Part shown: positions 8,441-17,553 of the stretch, in pieces
How positions within the stretch are numbered: position 1 is the stretch's first letter
Layout of the letters: each line of letters starts with the position of its first letter
Origin: Comamonadaceae bacterium
GTDB taxonomy: Bacteria > Pseudomonadota > Gammaproteobacteria > Burkholderiales > Burkholderiaceae_C
Length of the DNA: 64,000 nt
Reading direction: 5' to 3'
Assembly: GCA_027488115.1 (NCBI GenBank)
Contig: JAIYCG010000044.1
Location: 186,001-250,000, forward strand
The notes under the pieces: generated by a model
Seen by the model: only the letters and a program-made list of their open reading frames with translations
Databases searched by the model: none
Told to the model about the DNA's origin: nothing
Translations under genes and position numbers: made by a program

Positions 8441-10126
8441 TTGAAACATATTCAACCACGTCGCGACTTTCTGATTAAAGTCAGCTCAATTTCTGCGGTT
8501 TTGACGACCGGTGGCATTCTCAGTGCTTGCGGTAACAGTGAATCACCCATGGTCAATTATGACTATGGTGTGGCCAGCGGTGACCCCCTGAGTGACCGAG
8601 TCATTTTATGGACACATGCCAAATACCAAGACTCGACAGATGCGGTCAACCTCACATGGGAAGTTGCATCCGATCTCGAGTTTTCAAAAATTCTTGTCAC
8701 AGGTGCAGCCCAAGCCAATTCAGACACGGGCTATACATGCAAGGTAGATGCAACCGGTCTTCAGCCCAATCAGACTTACTATTACCGCTTTAAAGCCGGT
8801 CTTCACACCTCACCCATTGGCAAAACTAAAACTTTGCCCGTTGGCGCTGTGAGCGATGTCAAATTGGCTGTTTTATCCTGTTCCAACTTCCCTGCAGGTT
8901 TTTTCAACGTTTACGCAGAAGTTGCCCGTTCTGATGCAGATGTTGCTATTCACTTAGGTGACTATATTTATGAATATGCAGCTACTGGTTACGCCTCTGA
9001 AAAAGCAGCAAGTTTGGGTCGCACATCTGTTCCCGCCAACGAAATTTTGACCTTGGCTGACTATCGTTTGCGCCATGCCCAATACAAGTCGGATGCCGAT
9101 TCAAAACAGTTCCACGCCAGCAAGCCCCTGATTGCTGTTTGGGATGATCATGAATTTGCGAATGACGCTTACAAAGATGGCGCTGAAAATCACACGGCTG
9201 CAACTGAAGGTTCATTTGCAGTCCGTAAAGCCGCTGCCTTGCAGGCTTATCACGAATGGATGCCTATTCGCACAGGTTCCGACAAAAGCAAAATTTACAG
9301 AAGCTTTAACTTTGGCAACTTGCTGAGCTTGCACATGCTCGATACGCGTTCTATTGGACGCGATCAACAAGTTGAAATTACGGATTTGATCAATCCAGCC
9401 AAGCAAGCAAGTGCATTCGCAACTTTGTCTTCACCCACTAGGCAATTGATGGGCGCAGAGCAGGTTCAGTGGTTGCAAACACAGATGGCCGCTTCTACAG
9501 CGACATGGCAAGTGCTTGGTCAGCAAGTGTTGATGGCCAGAATGGAATTCCCCCTGACCATTCTTCAAGCATTGAACCCGTCTGACACCAGTCCTCAGGC
9601 GCAAGCTGCCGGTCAAAAGGCTATTTCAGATTACCTCACCGCCAAAGGCAAACAAGCGCAAGGCTTTCCCATCACAGCGACTGAAACAGCCTTGCTTAAC
9701 CAACCCAAATTGGGTTACAACTTAGATGCATGGGATGGCTACCCAGCTGCACGTGAAATTCTTTTGTCTACCGCAGCCCAACTCAAAAAGCGTCTGGTGG
9801 TTTTGGCGGGCGATACCCACAATGCTTGGCACAGTGATTTAACGCTGATGTCTGGACAAAAAGTGGGGGAAGAGTTTGCAACTTCCAGCGTCAGCTCACC
9901 CGGACTCGAAGCCTATTTGTCACTCCCACCCGCTCAAGTTAAAGCCATTTTTGAAGGCGTTGTTAAAGATCTCAAGTGGATGGATTCTTCACGTCGTGGT
10001 TATTTGAAATTGACAGTCTCAACGGGTCAAGTTCAGGGTGAGTGGCTGTTCATAGACACCATCACAAGTAGAAACTACAAAGTGGATGTGCCTGTTGCCG
10101 CTGAAAAGCGCGTTTACGCAGCTTGA
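8441..10126 (+). CDS. phoD: Alkaline phosphatase D family, Tat-exported
   Basis: About 561 residues. The N-terminus has a twin-arginine motif (PRRDFLIKV) and a lipobox-like LSACG. The PhoD fold is visible: an N-terminal fibronectin-like domain (YDYGVASGDPLSDRVILWT), then metal ligands in SCSNF, HLGDYIYEY, WDDHEFANDAYKDGA and LAGDTHNAW. It hydrolyses phosphate mono- and diesters outside the inner membrane with Ca/Fe. I prefer TTG 8441 because AGGTG (8430-8434) lies 6 bases before it and the likely promoter ends just upstream; GTG 8432 is the alternative and changes only three residues. Monocistronic, ending at a strong terminator. Confidence 0.92.
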   Translation: MKHIQPRRDFLIKVSSISAVLTTGGILSACGNSESPMVNYDYGVASGDPLSDRVILWTHAKYQDSTDAVNLTWEVASDLEFSKILVTGAAQANSDTGYTCKVDATGLQPNQTYYYRFKAGLHTSPIGKTKTLPVGAVSDVKLAVLSCSNFPAGFFNVYAEVARSDADVAIHLGDYIYEYAATGYASEKAASLGRTSVPANEILTLADYRLRHAQYKSDADSKQFHASKPLIAVWDDHEFANDAYKDGAENHTAATEGSFAVRKAAALQAYHEWMPIRTGSDKSKIYRSFNFGNLLSLHMLDTRSIGRDQQVEITDLINPAKQASAFATLSSPTRQLMGAEQVQWLQTQMAASTATWQVLGQQVLMARMEFPLTILQALNPSDTSPQAQAAGQKAISDYLTAKGKQAQGFPITATETALLNQPKLGYNLDAWDGYPAAREILLSTAAQLKKRLVVLAGDTHNAWHSDLTLMSGQKVGEEFATSSVSSPGLEAYLSLPPAQVKAIFEGVVKDLKWMDSSRRGYLKLTVSTGQVQGEWLFIDTITSRNYKVDVPVAAEKRVYAA

Positions 10127-10156
10127 TGTAAAAACATTCACATCAGCTGTAGACAT

Positions 10157-10188
10157 AAAAAAACCGCTCAGTCTGAGCGGTTTTTTTT
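10157..10188. terminator. Rho-independent terminator, bidirectional
   Basis: Stem CCGCTCA / TGAGCGG with a 3-base loop, flanked by an A run on the left and eight T on the right, so it can work for phoD (+) and for the convergent membrane-protein gene (-). Confidence 0.9.
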
Positions 10189-10199
10189 GGTTCTAAAGA

Positions 10200-10808
10200 T
10201 CAGTGGTACATCTGCTTTGGATTGTTGTCCATTAACTCGCCTTTGAGTAAATACAAAGGCGCTTTGTGATAAAGAATGATGTCATGAAAGGGATCAGTGA
10301 TAATTTTAGTCATCCAGACTAGGCCCGTTTGAACGTCTTTCAAGAAAAACAAATGAATGGTCCTGAAAAGCAAGCCAGAAACACCCAAAATAAGCCATGC
10401 AGCACCGACTTGACGAACCCATTCTGTCAATGTATCCCAAGGCTCAATCATGCCGAATAAACCTGGTTCAACATAGAGAACCATGGGCAAAATGGCCCAG
10501 ATGCTTAACAGCACAACCTTGCGATTTAAGTTGTAACCAACCTTGATCTCTTCTTTGTATTCTTGGGTGGCTTGGTTAATTTCGTCGTAGCCCAAAGGTT
10601 CAAAGAAAAAATGGCCAGACTGACGTGTTGTCATAGATATCAACCAAGCAATCAATGCTGAGATCACAGGATCAATGAACAAAAAAACATAGGCCACCAC
10701 AAAACTGATGGCGCTGATGAAGTGCAGTGTTTGATTGATTCGACTGTGGTGGTAGTAACGGTGGTCGTCAAAACGCTGTATTTTCAAGGCTTCGAAAAAG
10801 GTAGTCAC
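10200..10808 (-). CDS. Unknown multi-spanning membrane protein, possibly Mpo1/DUF962-like
   Basis: 202 residues from GTG 10808, chosen because AGGAGA lies 5 bases upstream; an upstream ATG at 10862 has no such site. Hydrophobic helices lie near residues 30-60 and 95-150, with RYYHHSRINQTLHFI and SGHFFFEPLGYDE between and around them. The His/Asn-rich motif before the first helix and the GHxxFE stretch loosely recall the DUF962/Mpo1 family (a dioxygenase of fatty-acid alpha-oxidation in yeast), but I cannot confirm homology. Its promoter carries a PhoB-type box mirrored by one for the divergent glycosyltransferase, so a phosphate-starvation envelope role is a reasonable inference. Confidence 0.6.
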   Translation of the reverse strand: MTTFFEALKIQRFDDHRYYHHSRINQTLHFISAISFVVAYVFLFIDPVISALIAWLISMTTRQSGHFFFEPLGYDEINQATQEYKEEIKVGYNLNRKVVLLSIWAILPMVLYVEPGLFGMIEPWDTLTEWVRQVGAAWLILGVSGLLFRTIHLFFLKDVQTGLVWMTKIITDPFHDIILYHKAPLYLLKGELMDNNPKQMYH

Positions 10809-10857
10809 GTCGTCTCCTGGTGAGAAATTAAGGGCAGCACACATTGTGCATGCGTTG

Positions 10858-10891
10858 ATCATTATCGCAAATCATGAAATTTCAATGACAA
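10858..10891 (-). promoter_or_regulatory. Candidate PhoB box and -10 for the unknown membrane protein
   Basis: On the minus strand: TTGTCAT (10891-10885) and ATTTCAT (10880-10874) with spacer TGAA, then AATGAT at 10863-10858, ten bases downstream, as a -10. The box is almost a mirror copy of the one at 10899-10916. Confidence 0.55.
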
Positions 10892-10898
10892 GATGCGT

Positions 10899-10972
10899 TT
10901 GTCACTGAAATTTCATCATTTATTTTTTCTTAACTTAATTGTCATCAAATTGTTAAATCAAGCCCCGATGAT
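10899..10972 (+). promoter_or_regulatory. Two candidate PhoB boxes before the GT4 gene
   Basis: First pair TTGTCAC (10899) / ATTTCAT (10910), spacer TGAA, mirrored by the divergent box. Second pair TTGTCAT (10939) / TTGTTAA (10950), spacer CAAA, followed 10 bases later by GATGAT (10967-10972) as a possible -10. Initiation there would fall near the ATG at 10979, giving little or no leader. Fourteen bases of the second box (TTGTCATCAAATTG) recur upstream of ppx. Confidence 0.55.
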
Positions 10973-10978
10973 CAACAC

Positions 10979-12172
10979 ATGGAAAATTCAGTTGATACAT
11001 CGATTGTTCTTGAAGATTACCCTGCCACCAGGCCTTCATTGCGCATTGCAGTTGTCACAGAAACTTGGCCGCCCGAGGTCAATGGTGTGGCCATGACATT
11101 GGCCAAATTGGTTCAAGGTTTGAGTCATCGAAATCATGATGTTCAGTTGATTCGGCCACGCCAAACAAAAACCGAATCACCGATGAATGACTCTTCGCTT
11201 GAAGAGGTGTTGATGCGTGGTATGCCCATACCTAGGTATCCAGAGTTAAAGCTAGGTTTGCCAAGCAAAAAAACACTTGTTAAAACTTGGACATTGAGAC
11301 GACCAGATGTGGTGCACATTGCAACTGAAGGCCCCTTGGGTTGGTCTGCACTGCAAGCGGCCAAGGTTCTAAAACTTCCGGTGACTTCTGACTTCAGAAC
11401 CAATTTTCAGAGTTATTCCAAGCACTATGGTGTAGGGTGGTTGCGAAAGCCCATCGTGGCCTATTTGCGTAAATTTCACAATGCAACCGCTTGTACCATG
11501 GTGCCTACCAGAGAGCTGATGCGGACACTGGGTGAAAATGGATTTTCGAATCTGAAAGTGGTCTCTAGAGGTGTTGATACAAAATTGTTCAACATGTCTA
11601 AACGCGATACAAGCTTGAGAAGTTCCTGGGGTGCTGATGATAAAACCACGGTCCTGATTTCTGTAGGCAGGATGGCGCCTGAAAAAAATTTAGATCAAGT
11701 TTTAAAAATACATGAAGCTCTGAAGCACAAAGGCCAAGAGTTCAAGTTGGTCATGGTGGGAGACGGCCCCTTAAAAGAGCAATTTCAACAACGCTATCCT
11801 GAAATCATATTTCCAGGTATGTTGTCTCAGTCAAATCTCGCTACTTACTATGCTAGCTCTGATTTATTTGTCTTTCCAAGTCAAACAGAAACTTTTGGAA
11901 ATGTGACCTTGGAAGCGCTTGCCAGTGGAATCCCTGTGTTGGCCTTTGATTGTGCAGCAGCAAGAGATTGGGTGCAAACTGGGGTCAACGGGTGGTTGGT
12001 TGCAGAAAACAATCCAGAAGGGTTTGCTGCTCAAGCAGTCGCTATTTTCAACAATCAAGATGCGCTGACTCAAATTACACAAAGCACCAGACAGCAAGTG
12101 GTGCATTTAGACTGGGATCAAATTGCTGAGCAAGTTGAATCGGTTTTTTGGGATGCCATTCGCATGAGATAA
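10979..12172 (+). CDS. GT4 glycosyltransferase, MgtA/SqdX-like
   Basis: 397 residues. The N-terminal Rossmann half starts RIAVVTETWPPEVNGVAMTL (22-41), the usual opening of GDP-mannose- or UDP-sugar-dependent lipid glycosyltransferases (MgtA, SqdX, Agt). The C-terminal half has SVGRMAPEKNLD (228-239) and the EX7E donor motif (Glu304, Glu312 in TETFGNVTLEALASG). Relatives add a sugar to diacylglycerol or a lipid carrier at the cytoplasmic face. Donor and acceptor cannot be fixed; the nearby UDP-glucose dehydrogenase makes UDP-glucuronate a candidate donor. The 3' end overlaps lplT convergently by 55 bases. Pho-type boxes upstream support phosphate control. Confidence 0.82.
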   Translation: MENSVDTSIVLEDYPATRPSLRIAVVTETWPPEVNGVAMTLAKLVQGLSHRNHDVQLIRPRQTKTESPMNDSSLEEVLMRGMPIPRYPELKLGLPSKKTLVKTWTLRRPDVVHIATEGPLGWSALQAAKVLKLPVTSDFRTNFQSYSKHYGVGWLRKPIVAYLRKFHNATACTMVPTRELMRTLGENGFSNLKVVSRGVDTKLFNMSKRDTSLRSSWGADDKTTVLISVGRMAPEKNLDQVLKIHEALKHKGQEFKLVMVGDGPLKEQFQQRYPEIIFPGMLSQSNLATYYASSDLFVFPSQTETFGNVTLEALASGIPVLAFDCAAARDWVQTGVNGWLVAENNPEGFAAQAVAIFNNQDALTQITQSTRQQVVHLDWDQIAEQVESVFWDAIRMR

Positions 12173-13368
12173 ATCATGCCCAAGGTCATGACAGATCCCA
12201 TGATCAGCATCACCCAGTGAAGAGGTAGTTCCAGGGCCAACAGGCCGCTGTAAACACCCAACATCACCATGACGCTGGCGTTTTCATTGAAACCTTGTAC
12301 GGCAATCGACCTGCCTGCTGTTAACAGCTTGTAGCCCCGGTTCTGTAACAGCGCATTCATGGGCACCATCAGCATGCCTCCTGCAAAACCAGTGACCAAC
12401 ATCAGAGGAATCGCAATCCAAAGTGATGATGAAAATGCCAATGCCGGTAAGGACAAACCCAGCCATAGGCCTAGCGGCAGAACCCTGGTAGCGTTTTGAA
12501 GTGCCACATAGTGTCCAGCCACGCCAGCGCCAAAAATAACGCCAAAAGCAACGACAGCCTGAAGCAAGCTGGCTTGCTCCAAGGGCATGTTCAAAGCTTC
12601 CTTGGCCCAAAGCAAAACTGCGAATTGGACCACTGCACCAATGCCCCAAAAAAGTGTGGTCACTGCGAGAGTTAGTTGACCGATAGGATCTTGCCAAAGA
12701 ATTCGATTGCTTTGGATGAAATTTTTGAACAGCGCGATAGGTTTCATACTTTCTTGAACATATCGAATGTTTGGGTTAGGTATGCCGAAGTTCAAAAGAC
12801 CTGCAATGCTGTAGATCACGATCAAGGAAAGCAATGGACCCGCATATTGGGTGTCAAGATCAAGCCCTAACATCTCAATGAATGACAAATTCAGTGTTGA
12901 CATCCATCCAAAGCTTTTTGAGGCAACAAGCAAGCCCCCGCATGCAGTCCCCAAAATGACCGCCATGACCACAGTGACTTCAAGCCATCCATTCGCTTTC
13001 ACCAACTGCTCTGCGGGTACTGTTTCTGTCACTAAACCATATTTAGCAGGCGCATAGGCAGAGGCGGCCATGCCAGCGATGGCGAATGCAAGCATCGGAT
13101 GAAAAGGCGTGAAAATAAATGCCACTCCCACCACTTTGAGCGCGTTCATGCAGGCCATGAGTTTGGCTTTAGGAAACGCGTCAGCCAATGGCCCCATCAG
13201 CGGCGCTAAAAAAACATAAGACAGCGTGAATGAAAATTTGAGCAAAGGCGCCCACCACCCTGGATAACCTTGCTCATAAAGAAATGCAATGCCCAAAATA
13301 AGCAGCGCATTGTCTGCCAAACCTGAAGCGAATTGAGCGCTAATCAGGTAAAAGAATCCTTTGGGCAT
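12118..13368 (-). CDS. lplT: Lysophospholipid transporter LplT (MFS)
   Basis: 416 residues, about 12 hydrophobic segments. The opening FFYLISAQFASGLADNALLILGIAFL and the following APLMGPLADAFPKAKLM loop are typical of LplT, the major-facilitator flippase that brings lysophospholipids back to the inner leaflet. The usual Aas acyltransferase partner is not in view. It starts 3 bases after the ugd stop, so it is co-transcribed with ugd. Its last 18 codons overlap the end of the GT4 gene on the other strand. In E. coli this transporter serves phosphatidylethanolamine repair; here it may take part in lipid turnover during phosphate shortage (inference). Confidence 0.88.
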   Translation of the reverse strand: MPKGFFYLISAQFASGLADNALLILGIAFLYEQGYPGWWAPLLKFSFTLSYVFLAPLMGPLADAFPKAKLMACMNALKVVGVAFIFTPFHPMLAFAIAGMAASAYAPAKYGLVTETVPAEQLVKANGWLEVTVVMAVILGTACGGLLVASKSFGWMSTLNLSFIEMLGLDLDTQYAGPLLSLIVIYSIAGLLNFGIPNPNIRYVQESMKPIALFKNFIQSNRILWQDPIGQLTLAVTTLFWGIGAVVQFAVLLWAKEALNMPLEQASLLQAVVAFGVIFGAGVAGHYVALQNATRVLPLGLWLGLSLPALAFSSSLWIAIPLMLVTGFAGGMLMVPMNALLQNRGYKLLTAGRSIAVQGFNENASVMVMLGVYSGLLALELPLHWVMLIMGSVMTLGMIYLMRMASQKTDSTCSAI

Positions 13369-13371
13369 CTT

Positions 13372-14790
13372 TTATGCCGATGTTTCTGCTTGTTGGATAG
13401 GAGAAACTGCTTTGAAGTGATGCGCCAATTGATTGCGACGTCCAATGCCTTGGTAAGCGATGCCTAAATCTTCGAGCATTTTGGGATCGTACAAATTGCG
13501 CCCATCCAAAATCAAAGGCTGGTTCATGCGCTCTTTGAGCAATTCAAAATCTGGATGATGGAAGGTTTTCCATTCAGTGACAACCAAAAGCGCATCAGCA
13601 TTGTTAGTTGCATCGTAGGCTGTTTCTGCCAAACTGAAACGACTGAGTTCTTCTTCATTTTGAATGTCATGAGACACGGCTTCGTATCCCTCTTTGGAGG
13701 CCAAAGGATCAAAGGCGCAGACAGTGGCACCGCGTTTTAACAATTCTTGAATGATGATGCGGCTAGGCGCTTCACGCATATCGTCGGTGTTTGGCTTGAA
13801 AGACAAGCCCCAAATAGCAAATTTGAGGCCTTGGAGGTCTTGCCCAAAGTGATAGGTTAATCGGGAGACTAAAAGGGTTTTTTGCTGGTCGTTGACATTC
13901 TCTACAGCACTGACCACTTTCATTTGGCTTCCGCAGTCTAATGCAGTCTGGATCAGTGCGCGTGTGTCTTTGGGGAAGCAGCTGCCACCATAACCCGTTC
14001 CAGCGTATAAGAAGTCGTGACCAATTCGCTGATCTGCACCAATTCCACGGCGGATGCTGTCAATGTCTGCGCCAAGCAAATCAGACAAGTTTGCAATCTC
14101 GTTCATGAACGAGATTCTTGTGGCCAACATGGCATTGGCGGCATATTTGGTCAGTTCTGCACTTCTGACATCCATCCAGATGGTGCGGGCATGGTGTCTG
14201 TTAAAGCTGGAATACAACAACTCCATTTTTTGATGCACAGTTTTGTAGTTGGGGCTATCGTCTAGGCCAATCACAATGCGATCAGGGTGCATGAAGTCTT
14301 TGATCGCAGCGCCTTCTTTCAAAAATTCTGGATTGGAGATCACTTCAAACAGCGAGTCTTCAATGCCACGTTTTTTCAATTCGTCTTGCAAACACTTTTG
14401 AACGCGGTATGCGGTACCCACTGGGACCGTCGATTTGTTCACAATCACTTTGAATTTTTTCAAATGACGGCCAATTTGTGTTGCAACTGCCAATACGTGT
14501 TGCAAATCAGCAGAGCCATCTTCTTTGGAAGGTGTACCCACTGCAATGAATATAACTTCACCGTGCTCTACTGCTTGAGCCATGTCTGTGGTGAACTGAA
14601 TTCGACCTTCTGCTCTGTTTCTGGACATCAATTCTTGAAGCCCAGGTTCATAAATTGGCAATCCGGCAGCATTGAGTGTTGCGACTTTATCTGCATCGCT
14701 GTCGATGCACATCACTTGGTGGCCAAGTTCTGCCAAACATCCGCCTGTTACCAGACCTACATAGCCTGCACCAACAATAGAAATTTTCAT
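13372..14790 (-). CDS. ugd: UDP-glucose 6-dehydrogenase
   Basis: 472 residues from ATG 14790, preceded by GGAGA. It has the NAD-binding GAGYVGLVTGG (7-17), the domain-2 SNPEFLKEGAAIKDF stretch, and the catalytic Cys271 in GYGGSCFPKD. It oxidises UDP-glucose to UDP-glucuronate, the precursor for the 4-epimerase gene 4 kb away and for glucuronosyl lipids. First gene of a ugd-lplT operon with PhoB-like half-sites upstream. Confidence 0.95.
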   Translation of the reverse strand: MKISIVGAGYVGLVTGGCLAELGHQVMCIDSDADKVATLNAAGLPIYEPGLQELMSRNRAEGRIQFTTDMAQAVEHGEVIFIAVGTPSKEDGSADLQHVLAVATQIGRHLKKFKVIVNKSTVPVGTAYRVQKCLQDELKKRGIEDSLFEVISNPEFLKEGAAIKDFMHPDRIVIGLDDSPNYKTVHQKMELLYSSFNRHHARTIWMDVRSAELTKYAANAMLATRISFMNEIANLSDLLGADIDSIRRGIGADQRIGHDFLYAGTGYGGSCFPKDTRALIQTALDCGSQMKVVSAVENVNDQQKTLLVSRLTYHFGQDLQGLKFAIWGLSFKPNTDDMREAPSRIIIQELLKRGATVCAFDPLASKEGYEAVSHDIQNEEELSRFSLAETAYDATNNADALLVVTEWKTFHHPDFELLKERMNQPLILDGRNLYDPKMLEDLGIAYQGIGRRNQLAHHFKAVSPIQQAETSA

Positions 14791-14840
14791 GAATATCTCC
14801 AGAAGAGACTTCAATTTTGTTCACTCAAGATTTCTATGTC

Positions 14841-14869
14841 GTGACGAATTCATGTAATTTTCGTGACAT
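14841..14869 (-). promoter_or_regulatory. Candidate PhoB half-site array before ugd
   Basis: Minus-strand half-sites ATGTCAC (14869-14863), ATTACAT (14858-14852) and TCGTCAC (14847-14841) at an exact 11-base period. No good -10 lies at the ideal distance, so I rate it lower than the other boxes. Confidence 0.4.
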
Positions 14870-14921
14870 TAGGTGCCGATCGCAGCCGATCCTCTAATTT
14901 GTGAATCAGATAAATTTGAGA

Positions 14922-14955
14922 ATTTCACTAAACATTCACAGCAAAAGTCTACAAA
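14922..14955 (+). promoter_or_regulatory. Candidate PhoB box and -10 for the phoA operon
   Basis: Half-sites ATTTCAC (14922) and CATTCAC (14933), spacer TAAA, then TACAAA (14950-14955) ten bases later. Initiation would be close to the ATG at 14962. Each half-site matches five of seven consensus positions. Confidence 0.4.
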
Positions 14956-14961
14956 CTGGGA

Positions 14962-15510
14962 ATGAATAAATTTCTTAAAACTGCTTTATTGACGATCAGT
15001 GCAGGTTTTTTTGGGTTAACCATCAGTACCCAAGTACGCTCTCAAGTCAGAATGGAAACCAACGAAGCAACACTTCTTGAATTCCAAGCATTTTTTAAGA
15101 TGCCAATCGGCCCTCAAGGTTTAGAGGTTTCAGACAGGGTTCTGAATGCATCTGGGAAAAAGGTTCGCTTGACTGGCTACATGGTCAAAAATGAGATGCC
15201 CATGCCAGGTGTTTTCATGCTTGCGCCACGTCCCGTGCAAATGAGCGAGCATGCTGATGGTGAAGCCAACGACTTACCTGCCTCAGTTTGTTGGGTTTAC
15301 CTAGACGATCGTCAAAAAAATTGGCTCGTACCCCATGTCCCTGGTCTTTTGACTGTCGAGGGACAGTTCACATTCAATCGCATTGAAGCGTCAGATGGAT
15401 CGGTTGCTTGGTTCCACTTGAAACTAGCGCCAGATGCTGTAAACGCTGCCAGCTCAGATGCCCGTTCACCTCATGGCTTGGGCCAATTGCACCATTCTCA
15501 TTCTCACTAA
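14962..15510 (+). CDS. Secreted protein of unknown function, DUF3299-like
   Basis: 182 residues with a Sec signal (LLTISAGFFGLTIS, cleavage near 28). The middle part KVRLTGYMVKNEMPMPGVFMLAPRP..SVCWVYL resembles the short OB-like DUF3299 proteins that open with a GYxV strand and have a conserved Cys. It ends in a His-rich tail (LGQLHHSHSH) that could bind metal. It precedes the alkaline phosphatase by 8 bases in the same operon, so a role in delivering metal to that Zn/Mg enzyme is conceivable but unproven. Confidence 0.55.
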   Translation: MNKFLKTALLTISAGFFGLTISTQVRSQVRMETNEATLLEFQAFFKMPIGPQGLEVSDRVLNASGKKVRLTGYMVKNEMPMPGVFMLAPRPVQMSEHADGEANDLPASVCWVYLDDRQKNWLVPHVPGLLTVEGQFTFNRIEASDGSVAWFHLKLAPDAVNAASSDARSPHGLGQLHHSHSH

Positions 15511-15518
15511 AGCACAAT

Positions 15519-17549
15519 ATGTTTCATCTATCAAACTCTAAGCACTTACTGGGTTCATTGGCTGCCTTGGCCTTTTTGGGGGCAGAAGTGATGGCGGCAC
15601 CCCAAGTGACCCGGCTGACCCCACCCAGTGAGCTGTTCACCAGCGGCAATGCTGCACCAGTCATCGCACGATTTTTACCAGACCAACGGTTTGATTTGCA
15701 GGCTACCATCGTTCCAGACGCTCCCGATAAATCAATTACCAAGGCTGTTTTTTACATGAATGGTGTTGAAATCAAGTTGCCAGTCTCTGTGAAGACTTGC
15801 GCAACAGGATGTCTGCCTAAGATTGAGAAAAATGCTGCCATCGTGTCGCTCCGTGCGCTTTCAAATACAAAGCCTGGTTTGCATGTTTTCACTGTTGAAG
15901 CAACACAAAGTGATGGTCAAAGTATCAAAGCAAGCGGTAATTTTGAAATTGTTCCATGGCAATTGGGTGGTCAAAAAGTTAAAAATATCATCATCATGTT
16001 AGGTGATGGCATGGGCGCAGCCCAACGCACAGCCGCTCGCATCGTCGCACAGGGGTATGCGCAAGGAAAAGCCAATTCGCCATTGGCCATGGATACGTTC
16101 CCTGTTTCTGGTCAAATTAAAACTGCTTCTTTGAATTCGCTGGTCACTGACTCGGCACCCGGCATGTCGGCTTACGTACTTGGCAATAAAAACAACAACA
16201 ACGAGGAAGGTGTTTTTCCAGACGACACCATTGATCCTTTTGATAATCCACGCATAGAGTACTTGAGTGAGTATTTAAGCCGGACACAAGGTAAGGCGCT
16301 CGGGCTGGTGACAACGGCTGACGTATTTGACGCGACACCTGCTGCCAATGCAGTCCACACCAGCAATCGCGGCGCGGGAACTGGCATTGTTGACCAATAC
16401 CTTGATGACAGAAAACTCACGGGCCTGTCGGTCTTGATGGGGGGCGGTCGGAAATGGTTCTTGCCTTCAACGGTTCCTGGCTCGGCAAGGTCTCACGGCA
16501 ATGACTATGCCTTTTCAATCACGGAGAGCCACACAGCCGATATTGTCAAAAGATGGGGTGCATCTCCAGGGCAATTAGACAAGGATCGTGATTTGATCGC
16601 TGATTTTCAGTTGGCTGGATTTAAATACGCATCTGACCTCACAAGCTTGTCATCGGTTGATTTGAAAACCACTGACAAATTGCTGGGTCTATTTGCTTAC
16701 TCCAACATGAATGTAGCCTTAGACAAAATCGATGGCCGCCGAAATATCGCAAAAGGAATCAAAGGCCGCGTTGTGGATGATTTTGGCTTTCCTGACCAGC
16801 CCATGCTTGAGGAAATGACACATAAAGCATTGGGCGTATTACAAAAAAATAAAAAAGGATTTGTACTGATGGTTGAAGGTGCTTCAATTGACAAGCAGGC
16901 TCACAACATGGACACAGAGCGCTGGATATTGGACATGATTGAATTCGACCGTGCAATCAAGGTGGCTCAAGATTTTGCAGAAAAAGATGGCCAAACTTTG
17001 GTCATCGTCACTGCCGATCACGAATGTTCTGGAGTTGCCCTCATTGGTGGATCCACCGTGACCGATGCAAGACTGCAAGAGTTGGTCAAAGAGGGCGGTG
17101 TTTCCAATCTTCGCGACAAAGTGGTGGGCGTGTATGAAAAAGCAGGATTCCCCAAATACAAAATTGCCAGCGATGGATACCCATCAACAACGGATATTGA
17201 TTATCGACTTTTGGTAGGTTATGGTGCCAATTCAGATCGTCATGAAGACTGGCGCACCAACCCCTTGCCCATGCAAGATGCGCAGCAACCTTTTGCAAAG
17301 GCAACCCCGTTGTCAGCTTATCCGGCTGACCCCGTGGTGCGTGATGCAGAGGGCAAATTCATGATTACTGGCCAAGTGCCTGGTAACAGTGGTGTTCATA
17401 CTGCAACAGACATTCCAATTTCAGCAATGGGCCCGGGTGCTTGGTCCTTCACAGGTGTCATGGACAACACCGACGTCTTTTTTCACCTTGCACAAGCTGC
17501 CGTTAAGGGTGTGGTGAAACCTAACTTCATGACTTCATCTAAAAAATAA
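15519..17549 (+). CDS. phoA: Alkaline phosphatase, PhoA family
   Basis: 676 residues. The signal peptide is LLGSLAALAFLGAEVMAA. The catalytic core has LGDGMGAAQRTAA (metal Asp), TDSAPGMSA (nucleophile Ser), VEGASIDKQAHN, TADHECSG and the late metal His in NSGVHTATD. It is longer than E. coli PhoA because of an extra N-terminal beta domain of about 150 residues and inserts. The frame is open further upstream (to 15408), but that part overlaps the previous gene and the signal peptide fixes the start at 15519. It hydrolyses phosphomonoesters in the periplasm. Second gene of a two-gene operon. Confidence 0.92.
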   Translation: MFHLSNSKHLLGSLAALAFLGAEVMAAPQVTRLTPPSELFTSGNAAPVIARFLPDQRFDLQATIVPDAPDKSITKAVFYMNGVEIKLPVSVKTCATGCLPKIEKNAAIVSLRALSNTKPGLHVFTVEATQSDGQSIKASGNFEIVPWQLGGQKVKNIIIMLGDGMGAAQRTAARIVAQGYAQGKANSPLAMDTFPVSGQIKTASLNSLVTDSAPGMSAYVLGNKNNNNEEGVFPDDTIDPFDNPRIEYLSEYLSRTQGKALGLVTTADVFDATPAANAVHTSNRGAGTGIVDQYLDDRKLTGLSVLMGGGRKWFLPSTVPGSARSHGNDYAFSITESHTADIVKRWGASPGQLDKDRDLIADFQLAGFKYASDLTSLSSVDLKTTDKLLGLFAYSNMNVALDKIDGRRNIAKGIKGRVVDDFGFPDQPMLEEMTHKALGVLQKNKKGFVLMVEGASIDKQAHNMDTERWILDMIEFDRAIKVAQDFAEKDGQTLVIVTADHECSGVALIGGSTVTDARLQELVKEGGVSNLRDKVVGVYEKAGFPKYKIASDGYPSTTDIDYRLLVGYGANSDRHEDWRTNPLPMQDAQQPFAKATPLSAYPADPVVRDAEGKFMITGQVPGNSGVHTATDIPISAMGPGAWSFTGVMDNTDVFFHLAQAAVKGVVKPNFMTSSKK

Positions 17550-17553
17550 ATAC

